Origin: Streptomyces sp. TSRI0281
GTDB taxonomy: Bacteria; Actinomycetota; Actinomycetes; Streptomycetales; Streptomycetaceae
Direction: 5' to 3'
DNA length: 64,000 bases
Assembly: GCF_001905125.1 (NCBI RefSeq)
Contig: NZ_LWLE01000007.1
Coordinates: 1,881-65,880, forward strand
Shown: positions 52,072 through 60,603 of the stretch, piece after piece
Layout: every line of letters begins with the position of its first letter
How positions within the stretch are numbered: the stretch's first letter is position 1
Notes under the pieces: model-generated
Database searches by the model: none
What the model saw: the letters and a program-made list of their open reading frames with translations, nothing else
Told to the model about the DNA's origin: nothing
Program-made: the position numbers and the translations under genes

Positions 52072-53252
52072 ATGCCGTTTTTCTTGGCATGGCATGCCTG
52101 CTCGCAGCGGCAGCCAGCTACTGGGTTCTCGGTCGAGGGACGCCCCGTCCGACGGGGACGTGGGCCATGGGCGCGCTCCTTGGCTCGTTCGCCCTGTCCT
52201 TCGCCTCCTACGCGCCGCTGTTCGAGGACGCGGTCGAAGCAGTCGTGCCGCATGTGGCCCGGCTGCTGAGCAACTGCGCTTCGCTGGCCGCTGCGACTGC
52301 GGTCCTGGCCGTCTCGTTCCAGCTCAACCTGGAGCCCGCAGAAGCAGAGCGTCGAATCCGCCTGCGCCTTGTCCTCTTCACCACCGCCGTCTTCGGAATG
52401 GCCGCACTGTTCACCGTCGAACAGATGACGCACCGCTCTCCGCAGGTGTACGCGCTCTACCTGCTCCTCTTCGTTTCCTATCTCGGCTTCGCCATCGTCG
52501 ACTTCCTGCTGCAGGCAATGCGTCAGTCGAAGTCGACTCGTCGCAGCAGCGTCCGGATAGGTCTGCGGATGGCGGCAGCAGGCTGTGTCTTCGCGCTGGT
52601 CTACACCCTGTACAAGCTGACGGTGCTTATCTCCCTGGGCTTGGGCTTCCACCTCATACCCGACCACTCACAGTGCTCGTCGCTCGTTGCCGCGCCGTGC
52701 GTCTTCAGCGTGACGTCTCCGGCGCTCGCCGTCCTGCTGATCTGTCTCGGCCTCACGTTGCCTGCCGTGGTCTACCCGATCAGCCAGGCCCGCCGACACC
52801 GCTGGGAGACGCAGTCCTTCGAAGCACTCGGTTCCCTCTGGCAGGACCTGTCAGCCGCGATGCCAGAGATCGTCCTGCCATCTGCGGACTTCGCCGAGGA
52901 CGCCTCGAACAACTCGGACTTCTTGCTCCAACGGCGAGTCATCGAGATCAGCGACGGCATCCTCGCCCTTCGGCCGTACAGGTCCCGCCGAGTGCAGGAG
53001 ATGGCCCAGGGCGCTTTCGGCGCTGGAACGGAGGGAGGAGCCGCAGCGGTCGAGGCGGCTGTCGTGAAGGCAGCGCTGGCCGCTTCGAAGGCCGGCCGGT
53101 TCGCCGATGAGGTTGCCCCGCCGTCGACAGAGGCCGCCTCCCGCAAGGATCTCCGTGCGGACACGGAGTGGCTTCTCCTGGTGGCCGACGCCTACGCACT
53201 CCGTGTTGGGCGTGTCGCCGACGACGGCCGGCCGGAGCTGGTTGGAGCCTGA
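52068..53252 (+). CDS. MAB_1171c-like integral membrane protein
   Basis: This 394-residue protein has about seven hydrophobic segments in the first 250 residues (AVFLGMACLLAAAASYWVL, LVLFTTAVFGMAALFTV, VYALYLLLFVSYLGFAIVDFLL, AVLLICLGLTLPAVVYPI). A soluble C-terminal part starts at RRHRWETQSFEALGSLWQDLSAAMPEI, the typical signature of the MAB_1171c-like family. The ATG overlaps the protease stop, consistent with a conserved pair. Function is unknown. Confidence 0.78.
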   Translation: MNAVFLGMACLLAAAASYWVLGRGTPRPTGTWAMGALLGSFALSFASYAPLFEDAVEAVVPHVARLLSNCASLAAATAVLAVSFQLNLEPAEAERRIRLRLVLFTTAVFGMAALFTVEQMTHRSPQVYALYLLLFVSYLGFAIVDFLLQAMRQSKSTRRSSVRIGLRMAAAGCVFALVYTLYKLTVLISLGLGFHLIPDHSQCSSLVAAPCVFSVTSPALAVLLICLGLTLPAVVYPISQARRHRWETQSFEALGSLWQDLSAAMPEIVLPSADFAEDASNNSDFLLQRRVIEISDGILALRPYRSRRVQEMAQGAFGAGTEGGAAAVEAAVVKAALAASKAGRFADEVAPPSTEAASRKDLRADTEWLLLVADAYALRVGRVADDGRPELVGA

Positions 53253-53256
53253 AGGC

Positions 53257-54435
53257 ATGACCGACCCGACTCAGGACCGCCGCTTCCTGCAGGACCCGTA
53301 CCCCACTTATGCGGCCATGCGGTCCAGGTGCCCGGTTCAGTCCGTGCCCACCGGGTCCAGTGGGCACACCAACTACGTGGTCACCGGTTACGCGGAAGCC
53401 AGGGAAGCTCTCGGCGACGCTCGGCTCTCGAAGGACACAGCCGCCTTCTTCGAGGGCAAGGGGTCGCGTCGCCACCTTCACCCTGCGGTGGCGCACAACA
53501 TGCTGGCGAGCAACCCACCCCAGCACACCCGGCTGCGCAAGCTGGTAACCAACGCGTTCACGACGGGGGCCGTCACCGAGCTGCGTCCGTTCATTGCCCG
53601 GGTCACCGACGAGCTGCTGGAGCAGTGGCCCGTCGGCGAGCGGTTCGACTTCATGGCCGGTCTGGCGGTACCTCTGCCGGTCATCGTGATCTGCGAGCTG
53701 CTCGGAGTCCCGGAGGGCGACCGGCCCGACGTCCAGTGCTGGTCCGAAGAACTGTTCGCGGCGGGGAAGCCCGACGTCATCGACGCCGCTTCGCATTCTA
53801 TGGCCGATTACATGACGGGCCTCATCGCAGCCAAGCGCCTGTGCCCCGGTGGCTCTCTTCTTGACCGGCTCATCTCGGCTCGCGACGGAGACGACCGCTT
53901 GAGCGAACAGGAGCTGGTCTCTCTGGCAGTGCTTCTTCTCGTGGCCGGGCACGAGACCACCACCCACTTCCTCGGCAACGCCACCCTGGCGCTACTCCAG
54001 CGCCCTGCCGAGCTGGACCGCCTTCGGAGGAATCCGGACGACGTTCCAGCCGTGCTGGACGAGCTGCTTCGGTTCGATTCCCCTGTCAGTACGGCCACCT
54101 TCCGGTTCACGACGGAGGCCGTTGCGCTCGGCGGTAATGAAATCCCGGCCGGTGTCCCGGTATTGGTCGCCCTCGGCGCCGCCAACCGCGACCCGGCGCG
54201 GTTCCCGTCGCCCGACCTACTCGACCTGGACCGGGACGCCGCTGCTCATCTCAGCTTCGGCCACGGCATCCACCGCTGTGTCGGCGCCCCCCTGGCCAAA
54301 GCCGAGGCGTCCATCGCGCTACGAGCGGTACTGATGCGGTTCCCCGAAATCCGTCTTGCCACGCCGCCTGATCAGCTGGACTGGCGGCCCACCCGCCTCG
54401 TTCGTGGTCTGGCATCGCTTCCCATCCTGACGTAG
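53257..54435 (+). CDS. Cytochrome P450
   Basis: This 392-residue P450 mono-oxygenase has the I-helix AVLLLVAGHETTTHFLGN (about residues 227-244), an E-x-x-R-type helix around LDELLRFDSPV and the heme ligand FGHGIHRCVGAPLAKAEA (about 333-350). It belongs with soluble actinobacterial P450s. The start is five bases after the membrane protein gene, so they are one operon. The substrate is not predictable, and no ferredoxin gene is adjacent. Confidence 0.9.
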   Translation: MTDPTQDRRFLQDPYPTYAAMRSRCPVQSVPTGSSGHTNYVVTGYAEAREALGDARLSKDTAAFFEGKGSRRHLHPAVAHNMLASNPPQHTRLRKLVTNAFTTGAVTELRPFIARVTDELLEQWPVGERFDFMAGLAVPLPVIVICELLGVPEGDRPDVQCWSEELFAAGKPDVIDAASHSMADYMTGLIAAKRLCPGGSLLDRLISARDGDDRLSEQELVSLAVLLLVAGHETTTHFLGNATLALLQRPAELDRLRRNPDDVPAVLDELLRFDSPVSTATFRFTTEAVALGGNEIPAGVPVLVALGAANRDPARFPSPDLLDLDRDAAAHLSFGHGIHRCVGAPLAKAEASIALRAVLMRFPEIRLATPPDQLDWRPTRLVRGLASLPILT

Positions 54436-54545
54436 CCGATCGGTAAACAACCAGCCATCGGCCGCGGCGACCCACGTACGAATATCCGGCCCTGTTCGAC
54501 CTCATGAGGCGGCGACAGGGAGAGTTCCAGATGGTCGCTCACCTG

Positions 54546-55424
54546 TCAGAAGATGGGCGGCCTTCCCGACTTTGTGAGGCGGATGACCGTCCGCCACGAC
54601 ATGGGACTTCTCAGTCCGTGCCCGCCGGCCAGCCCTTCTCGGAACCCGGCGAGCGTGACGCGGAGGGCCTGGCGATCCCGGATGCGCCACAGGGTGATCA
54701 GGCACCAGGTGGCCAGGTTGAGCGGGATGAGCGGGAGTGGGAGGTTGCGGCGGGCGACCCAGACGCGGTTGCGGGCGTTGAGCCGATAGAAAGTGTCGTG
54801 CCGCGCCGGGTCGGTGGCGGGGTGGTGGACGACGATGTCGGGGACGTACCGGCCGGTGCACCCCAGGTTCCACAGGCGCCATGCCAGCTCGACGCCCTCG
54901 TGGAAGAGGAAGAAGTGGCCGGGCCAGCCTCCGGCCCGGTCATAGGCGTCTCGGCGGATCATCACAACGCCTTCGGCCATGACCGTCACGACCCCGGGGC
55001 GGGTGGGGTCCGAGGCGCGAAGGCGCGGCACCCAACGGCGCAGGGTCGCCCCGGTTACGGGGTCGCTGATCCGGGGCTGTACATAAGCGAGGTGCGGGTC
55101 GCGGCGGAGTTCGGCCACGAGGCGGGCGAGCGTGCCGGTGTCGGGCAGGTGAGCGTCGTTGTCGAAGAAGAACAGATAGTCCCCCTCGACGGCCGCGGCT
55201 CCGACGTTGCGGCCTTCGGGGATGCCGACGTTCGCAGGCAGTTCGACGGTCCGGACGTCGTCGGGGACCTGCTCGGGCTTGCATCCGTTGCCCACCACGA
55301 TGACATCGAGGTCGATGCCTTCCTGCGCGAGGAGCGAGGCCATGGCCCGGGGGAACTCGTCGGGCCGGTCGTTCATGGTCAGGACGACCGCGCCGACCGT
55401 GGGACGCGCCGCGCCGCTACTCAC
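54546..55424 (-). CDS. Family 2 glycosyltransferase
   Basis: This 292-residue protein with GTG start has the GT2 fold: VGAVVLTMNDRPDEFPRAMASLLAQ at the start, nucleotide-sugar/metal motif LFFFDNDAHLP (about residues 83-93) and a later HEGVELAWRLWNLG (about 171-184). It would transfer a sugar from a nucleotide donor. It is the last gene of the leftward cluster, 39 bases after the phosphorylase gene. Confidence 0.87.
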   Translation of the reverse strand: MSSGAARPTVGAVVLTMNDRPDEFPRAMASLLAQEGIDLDVIVVGNGCKPEQVPDDVRTVELPANVGIPEGRNVGAAAVEGDYLFFFDNDAHLPDTGTLARLVAELRRDPHLAYVQPRISDPVTGATLRRWVPRLRASDPTRPGVVTVMAEGVVMIRRDAYDRAGGWPGHFFLFHEGVELAWRLWNLGCTGRYVPDIVVHHPATDPARHDTFYRLNARNRVWVARRNLPLPLIPLNLATWCLITLWRIRDRQALRVTLAGFREGLAGGHGLRSPMSWRTVIRLTKSGRPPIF

Positions 55425-55463
55425 AAAGGTGCCTTTCGCCGTCTGTTCGCAGGGAGTTCAACC

Positions 55464-56270
55464 CTAGTGTTCGTCCGTGGCCTTCTGTGACGTGGCGGAG
55501 CTGCTGAGGGCCTGTGCCGCTGCCGTCAGCGAGGCGTGGAGAGCATGCTCGGTGTCGCGTGAACGTTGGCGTGGGCGCCGGTCAACGAGCGAGTCCGCGA
55601 CGGCCACGACGGTAGCGGTGGCGACAGACCGGTATCCACCGACGGCGAAGACGGCGGCGGACTCCATGTCGGCGGCGAGAATGCCGTCTTTCTGGTACCG
55701 GGCGACTTCTGCTGTCGTTTCCCGGTAGGGGGCATCCGTGGTCCAGACCGGCCCCCGGGTCACCGGTGCGCCGGTCGCGGTGAGTGCTTCGCTCAGGTGC
55801 CAGGTGAGTGCGGGCGAGGGACAGACCGTGTGGCCGGGGGGCAGGTAGTGGTGGGAGAGCCCTTCGTCGCGCAGCGCGCTCGTGCACACGATGAGGGCAC
55901 CGGGCTGGAGATTGTGCTGGAGAGACGCGGCGGTCCCGACCGTGATGATGCGCCGGACGCCGAGGGCAACCAGTTGCTCAACCACGAGTGCGGCAGCCGG
56001 GGCGCCGAGGCCGAAGCCAGCGCACAGGGCAAAGCTGCGGCCCTGGTGGTAGGCCAGGTGCAGGCCGCCGCGCACCCACCCCGGGCGGGGGCAGGTCCGG
56101 TAGTTCCGGTGGGCGTGCTCCAGCAGCCACCCCTGGTAGAGGAGTACAGCGCCGTCAATGGTGGAGAGGTCCGCCTCCGGATCGCCGAGGCGGACATAGG
56201 CGGCGTGTTCGGCGGGGTCAGGGACGGCCAGCAGAGCGTGCTTCCCCGGGTGGAGGGGGTAGTCGTTCAC
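55464..56270 (-). CDS. Nucleoside phosphorylase
   Basis: This 268-residue enzyme of the purine/uridine phosphorylase family has the nucleoside-site motif VGTAASLQHNLQPGALIVCTSAL (about residues 111-133) and KDGILAADMESAAVFAVG (about 195-212) with the ribose-binding Met-Glu. It splits a nucleoside with phosphate, or works in reverse. The GTG overlaps the radical SAM stop by four bases. Its place in a sugar-modifying cluster suggests nucleoside assembly or salvage of the product. Confidence 0.85.
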   Translation of the reverse strand: MNDYPLHPGKHALLAVPDPAEHAAYVRLGDPEADLSTIDGAVLLYQGWLLEHAHRNYRTCPRPGWVRGGLHLAYHQGRSFALCAGFGLGAPAAALVVEQLVALGVRRIITVGTAASLQHNLQPGALIVCTSALRDEGLSHHYLPPGHTVCPSPALTWHLSEALTATGAPVTRGPVWTTDAPYRETTAEVARYQKDGILAADMESAAVFAVGGYRSVATATVVAVADSLVDRRPRQRSRDTEHALHASLTAAAQALSSSATSQKATDEH

Positions 56271-58072
56271 CTGGGCGTGCTTTCGCGCTCGTAGAGGGCG
56301 ACAGCGAGTTGCTGTTCGGCGGCGGGGTTCACGTGGTTGAGCGTGTGCCAGGGCAGGACGGGCTCATCCATGTGCCGCAGATGACGGTCGTAGTCCAGCC
56401 CGTGCCGGGCGAGAGAGGCAACGAGCTGGTCCTTGGTGACATCGTGCAGGTCGATGCCCGCGTCGTAGAGCTCTTCCAGGACCAGGCCGATGCGGCGGTC
56501 CCCCCGTAAGGAGATGACTTCGAGGTGCATGTGGCTGGCGCCGAGGTCGAGGATGCGGAAGTGCTGTTGGAACTCCTCGTCGCCGACGAGGTGGCGCAGA
56601 CGGGCCTCGATCGCCGAGGTGTAGGTGTGGACGAGGTCCGGGTCGGCCATGCGCATCCGTTGGCTCGCAGTGCCGGGTTTGGGCATGAACTGGGTCAGCT
56701 TCACGATCACCGTGCCGTCCGGATGACCGAGCCGGTCCAGTACGTCGCGCGCATAGTCGGCGATGGCGAGCCGGTCTGACTCCCGTTCGCCGGGGGCACC
56801 CACGATGAAATACAGCATGACCGTGTTGATGTCGTTGCTCCGGCGGCACAGGTCAATCGCGTTGTCCACGCGCTCGCGGCGCTGGGTCTTGCCCCACATG
56901 GCCACGAGGTCGGGGGACGCCCATTCGGGTGCGATGGTGATGATGCCCCGGGCCTGGTCCAGTTGCAGTTCGGTGAAGAGGTGCCCGAACTCCCCGAGTT
57001 CGGTGACGGACTCCAGGTAGTCCTGAGTGAGTTCGTCGGCCCGGATAGACCCGATGATCGTGGTGACCGTCTCCCCGATGGCGGAGGCGCGGCGGGCGTA
57101 GGCGCTGATGTGGTCGAGCAGCTCGCTGCGGTAGCGGTACTGGGTGAACGTGGGCGAGCTGATGATGATCCGGCGGATCTTGTGGGTTTCGAGACGGTCG
57201 ATGTAGTCCGTGAGCATGTCGAGGGGCGCGTGCCGGAATGGAGGGACCCCCAGGTTGCAAAAGTCGCAGGCATGCCGGCAGCCGATGGTGGGGTGGATGC
57301 CCGCGGCCGTCCCGTCGCTCTTCGGGTAGACCCAGTGGGCGGGGGGAAGGTCTTTGACGGGGATGTAGGCGGTGTGGGCTTTGGCGGGGACGGTGAGCTT
57401 CTTCGGGGTCACCGTGCTGACTCCGCCTCCGGGCAGGTACTCGCAGGTGTACAGCGACGGCACGTACAGGCCAGGGATGCGCGCCAGCTTCTCGTGCAGG
57501 GAGACTCCGGCGTCGGGCTGACTGTGGTGGGCGTGGACGACGCGCAGTAGCTCCGGAAGGGATTCCTCGGCTTCTCCCAGGGCGATGATGTCGAGGTAGT
57601 CAGCCATCGGTTCGGGGTCGGCCAGGCCCGAGTTGCCGCCGACGATGATCGGGTGGTGACCGGGGATCCGGTCGGCGCTGCGTCTCGGTACTCCGGCGAG
57701 ATCGAGCTGCTGAAAGACGGAGTGCAGGCTTCCGGAGTTGATGACGGACACGCCGATCACGTCGGCGGTGGCGACCGGTAACGCCGATTCGATGCTGCGG
57801 TAGGGCTCGCCGTCCGGCGTGCTCAGCCGGTTTCCGTCGCGGATCAGGCAGTCGTAGTGCAGGGCGCGCTCGGCCACGGCGGGGATGTCCTGCGAACGGT
57901 TGATGAGGTCGTGGAGACTCATCGGGCCGTTGCCCATCAGGCTGAAGGCGTGCCCGTAGGGGATCATGAAAACCATCCGCAGGAGCCCGTCGGTGTCTTT
58001 CGGTCCGTACGGGTCGACCAGGTGGATCTCCCGGGACCGGATGGCGCCGATTTCGTGCTGGAGCTGCGACAT
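56267..58072 (-). CDS. B12-binding-type radical SAM enzyme
   Basis: This 601-residue protein has an N-terminal domain like the cobalamin-binding Rossmann domain of B12 radical SAM enzymes (IIVGGNSGLADPEPMADYLDIIALGEAEE, about residues 140-168). The 4Fe-4S motif is HPTIGCRHACDFCNLGVPP (C-x3-C-x2-C, about residues 262-280). The C-terminal part contains VMLYFIVGAPGERESD and QFMPKPGTASQRM. It resembles TIM-barrel radical enzymes that act in methyl or ring transformations. The substrate is unknown. The start overlaps the aminotransferase stop. Confidence 0.86.
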   Translation of the reverse strand: MSQLQHEIGAIRSREIHLVDPYGPKDTDGLLRMVFMIPYGHAFSLMGNGPMSLHDLINRSQDIPAVAERALHYDCLIRDGNRLSTPDGEPYRSIESALPVATADVIGVSVINSGSLHSVFQQLDLAGVPRRSADRIPGHHPIIVGGNSGLADPEPMADYLDIIALGEAEESLPELLRVVHAHHSQPDAGVSLHEKLARIPGLYVPSLYTCEYLPGGGVSTVTPKKLTVPAKAHTAYIPVKDLPPAHWVYPKSDGTAAGIHPTIGCRHACDFCNLGVPPFRHAPLDMLTDYIDRLETHKIRRIIISSPTFTQYRYRSELLDHISAYARRASAIGETVTTIIGSIRADELTQDYLESVTELGEFGHLFTELQLDQARGIITIAPEWASPDLVAMWGKTQRRERVDNAIDLCRRSNDINTVMLYFIVGAPGERESDRLAIADYARDVLDRLGHPDGTVIVKLTQFMPKPGTASQRMRMADPDLVHTYTSAIEARLRHLVGDEEFQQHFRILDLGASHMHLEVISLRGDRRIGLVLEELYDAGIDLHDVTKDQLVASLARHGLDYDRHLRHMDEPVLPWHTLNHVNPAAEQQLAVALYERESTPR

Positions 58073-59292
58073 CAGTGGTTCTCCTTTGCGATGGCGGGGT
58101 GGAGCCGGGCAACGTCGGCGGTGGCCCGGCGGACGGCGTCGCGAACCAGGTCCTCTTCGGCGGGGCTCATCTGCGGGTGGAGGCAGGGGCAGAGGAGGCG
58201 TGCGGCGAGCTGTTCGGCGCGGGGGCAGCGCTGGCCGGCGGTGTGGGCGCGGATGACGTCGTGACCGAGGTAGGTGACGGGGTCGGAGATGATGCTGCCG
58301 ATGCCGTATTCGGCGGCGAGCATGTTCATCAGCTCGTCGCGGACGAGGCCTGCCCACTCTTTGGGGACCAAGAGGTTGTGCCGGTAGTACACGTGCTGGT
58401 CCTGGTCGGCCGTGGGCGGGAGGGTCAGCTCGGGGATGTCGGAGAGGGCGGCGGACCGCTCGCGGGCGCGGGTGACGCGGGCGGCGTTCATTTCGTCCAG
58501 TCGTGCGAGCTGGATGAGGCCGACGGCGGCCTGGATCTTGGTGAGCAGCTGGTTGGTGCCCCAGCTCGTGAGTCCGCCGTAGGTCCGCAGCCCGTACAGC
58601 TTGTCGGCCAGGTAACTGTCGTCGGTGGTGACCATGCCGCCCTGCCCGCACGTCGTCATGAGCTTCTTCGACTCGAACGAGAACACCGTGGCCCAGCCCT
58701 CGGACCCGACGCGGGCTCCGTCCGGGGTCCGGGCACCGCAGGCGCGTGCCGCGTCCACGATCACAACCGGCGGCCCGTATACGGGGTGAGGGTGCTGCTC
58801 CGCCAGCTCAACGAAGCGGCCGATGTCGGCGGTGGCGCCATTCCAGTGGGTGATCAGGATCGCCCGGGTTCGGGGGCCGATGCGGCGCTCGGCGTCCTCC
58901 AGGTCGAGGTTGAGCGTGACCGGGTCCGGTTCGGCCAAGACCAACCGTCCGCCTTGGCCGATAACGGCGAGGTGCGGTCCGACGAAGTTGATCGCGCACG
59001 AGATCACCTCGTCACCGCGGTGCAGTTTCAGTGCGCGGAGCACCATCTCCAGTGCGGTGCCGCCCGAGTTGAAAGCCACCGCCTGAGCCGCCCCGGTGTA
59101 GCTGGCGAAGGCGCGTTCGAAGCTGGTGACGTACTCGGAACCCCTCCATCCGGTACGCCAGCTTTCCGATCCGGACAGGGTCATGCGGATCGCGTCGTGC
59201 TCTGCTCCGGTGTACCAGCCCCCTTGGGCAGGTTCGTTCGGGACCTTCAGATCTGCCGTGACGCGGGGGACGGTGCTTGGGTTGGTCGGCAT
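58072..59292 (-). CDS. DegT/DnrJ/EryC1-type aminotransferase
   Basis: This 406-residue PLP-dependent enzyme has FNSGGTALEMVLRALKLHRGDEVI (cofactor phosphate region, about residues 75-98), VIVDAARACGAR (Asp for the pyridine nitrogen, about 177-188) and the lysine in FSFESKKLMTTCGQGGMV (about 205-222). Such enzymes put an amino group on a ketosugar. The gene order with epimerase and acyltransferase suggests amino-sugar formation. Confidence 0.9.
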   Translation of the reverse strand: MPTNPSTVPRVTADLKVPNEPAQGGWYTGAEHDAIRMTLSGSESWRTGWRGSEYVTSFERAFASYTGAAQAVAFNSGGTALEMVLRALKLHRGDEVISCAINFVGPHLAVIGQGGRLVLAEPDPVTLNLDLEDAERRIGPRTRAILITHWNGATADIGRFVELAEQHPHPVYGPPVVIVDAARACGARTPDGARVGSEGWATVFSFESKKLMTTCGQGGMVTTDDSYLADKLYGLRTYGGLTSWGTNQLLTKIQAAVGLIQLARLDEMNAARVTRARERSAALSDIPELTLPPTADQDQHVYYRHNLLVPKEWAGLVRDELMNMLAAEYGIGSIISDPVTYLGHDVIRAHTAGQRCPRAEQLAARLLCPCLHPQMSPAEEDLVRDAVRRATADVARLHPAIAKENH

Positions 59293-59306
59293 GGGCCACC
59301 TTCCGG

Positions 59307-59810
59307 TCAATGAGTGGGCGGGGGGATGCTCCGGCCGGTGCGTTCGAGGTCCGTGATCATGCGAACCTTGCGGGCGGCCGAACTGTCGGGGTCGAAGCGG
59401 TGAGTCAGCCATTGCGCGGCGAGGTCCTTGGCGAGGTCGAGGCCGATGACTCCGGAACCGAACGTCAGAACCTGCGCATTGTTGGAGAGGACGGAGGCCC
59501 GTACCGACAGGGAGTCGTGTGCGGTGACGGCCCGGATGCCGGGCACCTTGTTCGCAGCGATGGCGACTCCGAGGCCGGTGTGGCAGATGAGGAGCGCCCG
59601 GTCCGCCTGGGACTGGGTCACGCATCGGGCTGCCGCCTCGGCGATCTGCGGGTACGCGCCTTCGGTGTGAGCATGGACACCGACGTCGAGCACGGACGCG
59701 ACGAGGCCGTGTGCGTGAAGATGGTCGGCCAGTGCGTCTTTGTAGTCCTGGCCGGCGCGGTCGGAACCGATGGCCAGACGCAAGGGGGCCAAGCGGCCGG
59801 GACCGTTCAC
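59307..59810 (-). CDS. RpiB/LacA/LacB-family isomerase
   Basis: A GTG start overlaps the acyltransferase stop (GTGA). The 167-residue protein has the RpiB signature: LAIGSDRAGQDYKDALADHL, ICHTGLGVAIAANKVPGIRAVTAHD (where the typical Cys/Ser-G-T-G is C-H-T-G) and LTFGSGVIGLDLAKDLAAQWL. It isomerises aldose and ketose phosphates or a related compound. Confidence 0.85.
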   Translation of the reverse strand: MNGPGRLAPLRLAIGSDRAGQDYKDALADHLHAHGLVASVLDVGVHAHTEGAYPQIAEAAARCVTQSQADRALLICHTGLGVAIAANKVPGIRAVTAHDSLSVRASVLSNNAQVLTFGSGVIGLDLAKDLAAQWLTHRFDPDSSAARKVRMITDLERTGRSIPPPTH

Positions 59811-60520
59811 GGACGGGTCCCTGCCGTGGCGGCCGGACGCTGGCTGCGGACCTGGGTCTGTGCGGTGTGGGGAGCCGAGATGACCGAACGGGCGGGGACC
59901 GCCCGGATTGCGAGGGTGACACCGCTGTTGATCTGGCTGTCGCGACCGACGACGACACCGGGGCCGAGACTGATCATGTTGCCGGTCTGCGTCCCGTCGC
60001 CGATGACCGCTCCGAACTGCGTGGTGCCGCATCGGTAAGCGGCGCCAGCCTCGGTTCGCATGACGATCTCGCGCTGTGGTGAGGCCATGTGAGGGCTCAT
60101 CGTGATGGCAGCCACCGTCACTGCGGCCGACAGGTGGGCTCCGGTGCCGACGATCGTGCGGTTGATGCCGATCCGGTGGCCGAGCACCGCACCTTCGCCG
60201 ACGAATGCCGCGGTCACCTCGCAGTTGAAACCGACCGAGGCCCCGGCGCACACCACACTGCCCTTGCGTACCGTGGAGAACTCGTAGATTTTGGCGTGCG
60301 GGCCGATGATGACGTCTTCCCCGATGATGGCCTGCGGGTGAATGAACGCGGTTGGGTGGATACGGCTGTCGCCGAGCAGGCTGAGTGCTTCTCGGTGGAG
60401 GTCCGGCCACTGGGCGAGGAAGTCGGCCAGGTCGTAGGTGTGCAGGCGTCCGTACGGGGTGGCGGCGAGCTGTTCGTCGGTGGGCGCGGTGATGTAGGTG
60501 CCGAGCAGGAGAGGTTGCAT
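59807..60520 (-). CDS. Hexapeptide-repeat acyltransferase-like protein
   Basis: This 237-residue protein is built of left-handed beta-helix hexapeptides (IHPTAFIHPQAIIGEDVIIG, VVCAGASVGFNCEVTAAFVG, AVIGDGTQTGNMISLGPGVVVG). It is typical of sugar N-acyltransferases such as those following an aminotransferase. The ATG at 60520 follows an AACCTCTCC-side control region with a GGCCCGGACGCG leader. It is likely part of the amino-sugar route. Confidence 0.82.
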   Translation of the reverse strand: MQPLLLGTYITAPTDEQLAATPYGRLHTYDLADFLAQWPDLHREALSLLGDSRIHPTAFIHPQAIIGEDVIIGPHAKIYEFSTVRKGSVVCAGASVGFNCEVTAAFVGEGAVLGHRIGINRTIVGTGAHLSAAVTVAAITMSPHMASPQREIVMRTEAGAAYRCGTTQFGAVIGDGTQTGNMISLGPGVVVGRDSQINSGVTLAIRAVPARSVISAPHTAQTQVRSQRPAATAGTRP

Positions 60521-60603
60521 CGCGTCCGGGCCTTTCGTGGATGAACTGGCCGTCGAGGGGCGCCGCCCCGGTCGCGCCGGGGCGGCGGAGGTGCCGATCG
60601 GGT

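Noticed and set aside
58072..59958. Extended N-terminus of the DegT aminotransferase frame
   Set aside because: Arg/Pro-rich extension overlapping the isomerase gene; the ATG at 59292 gives a family-length protein.
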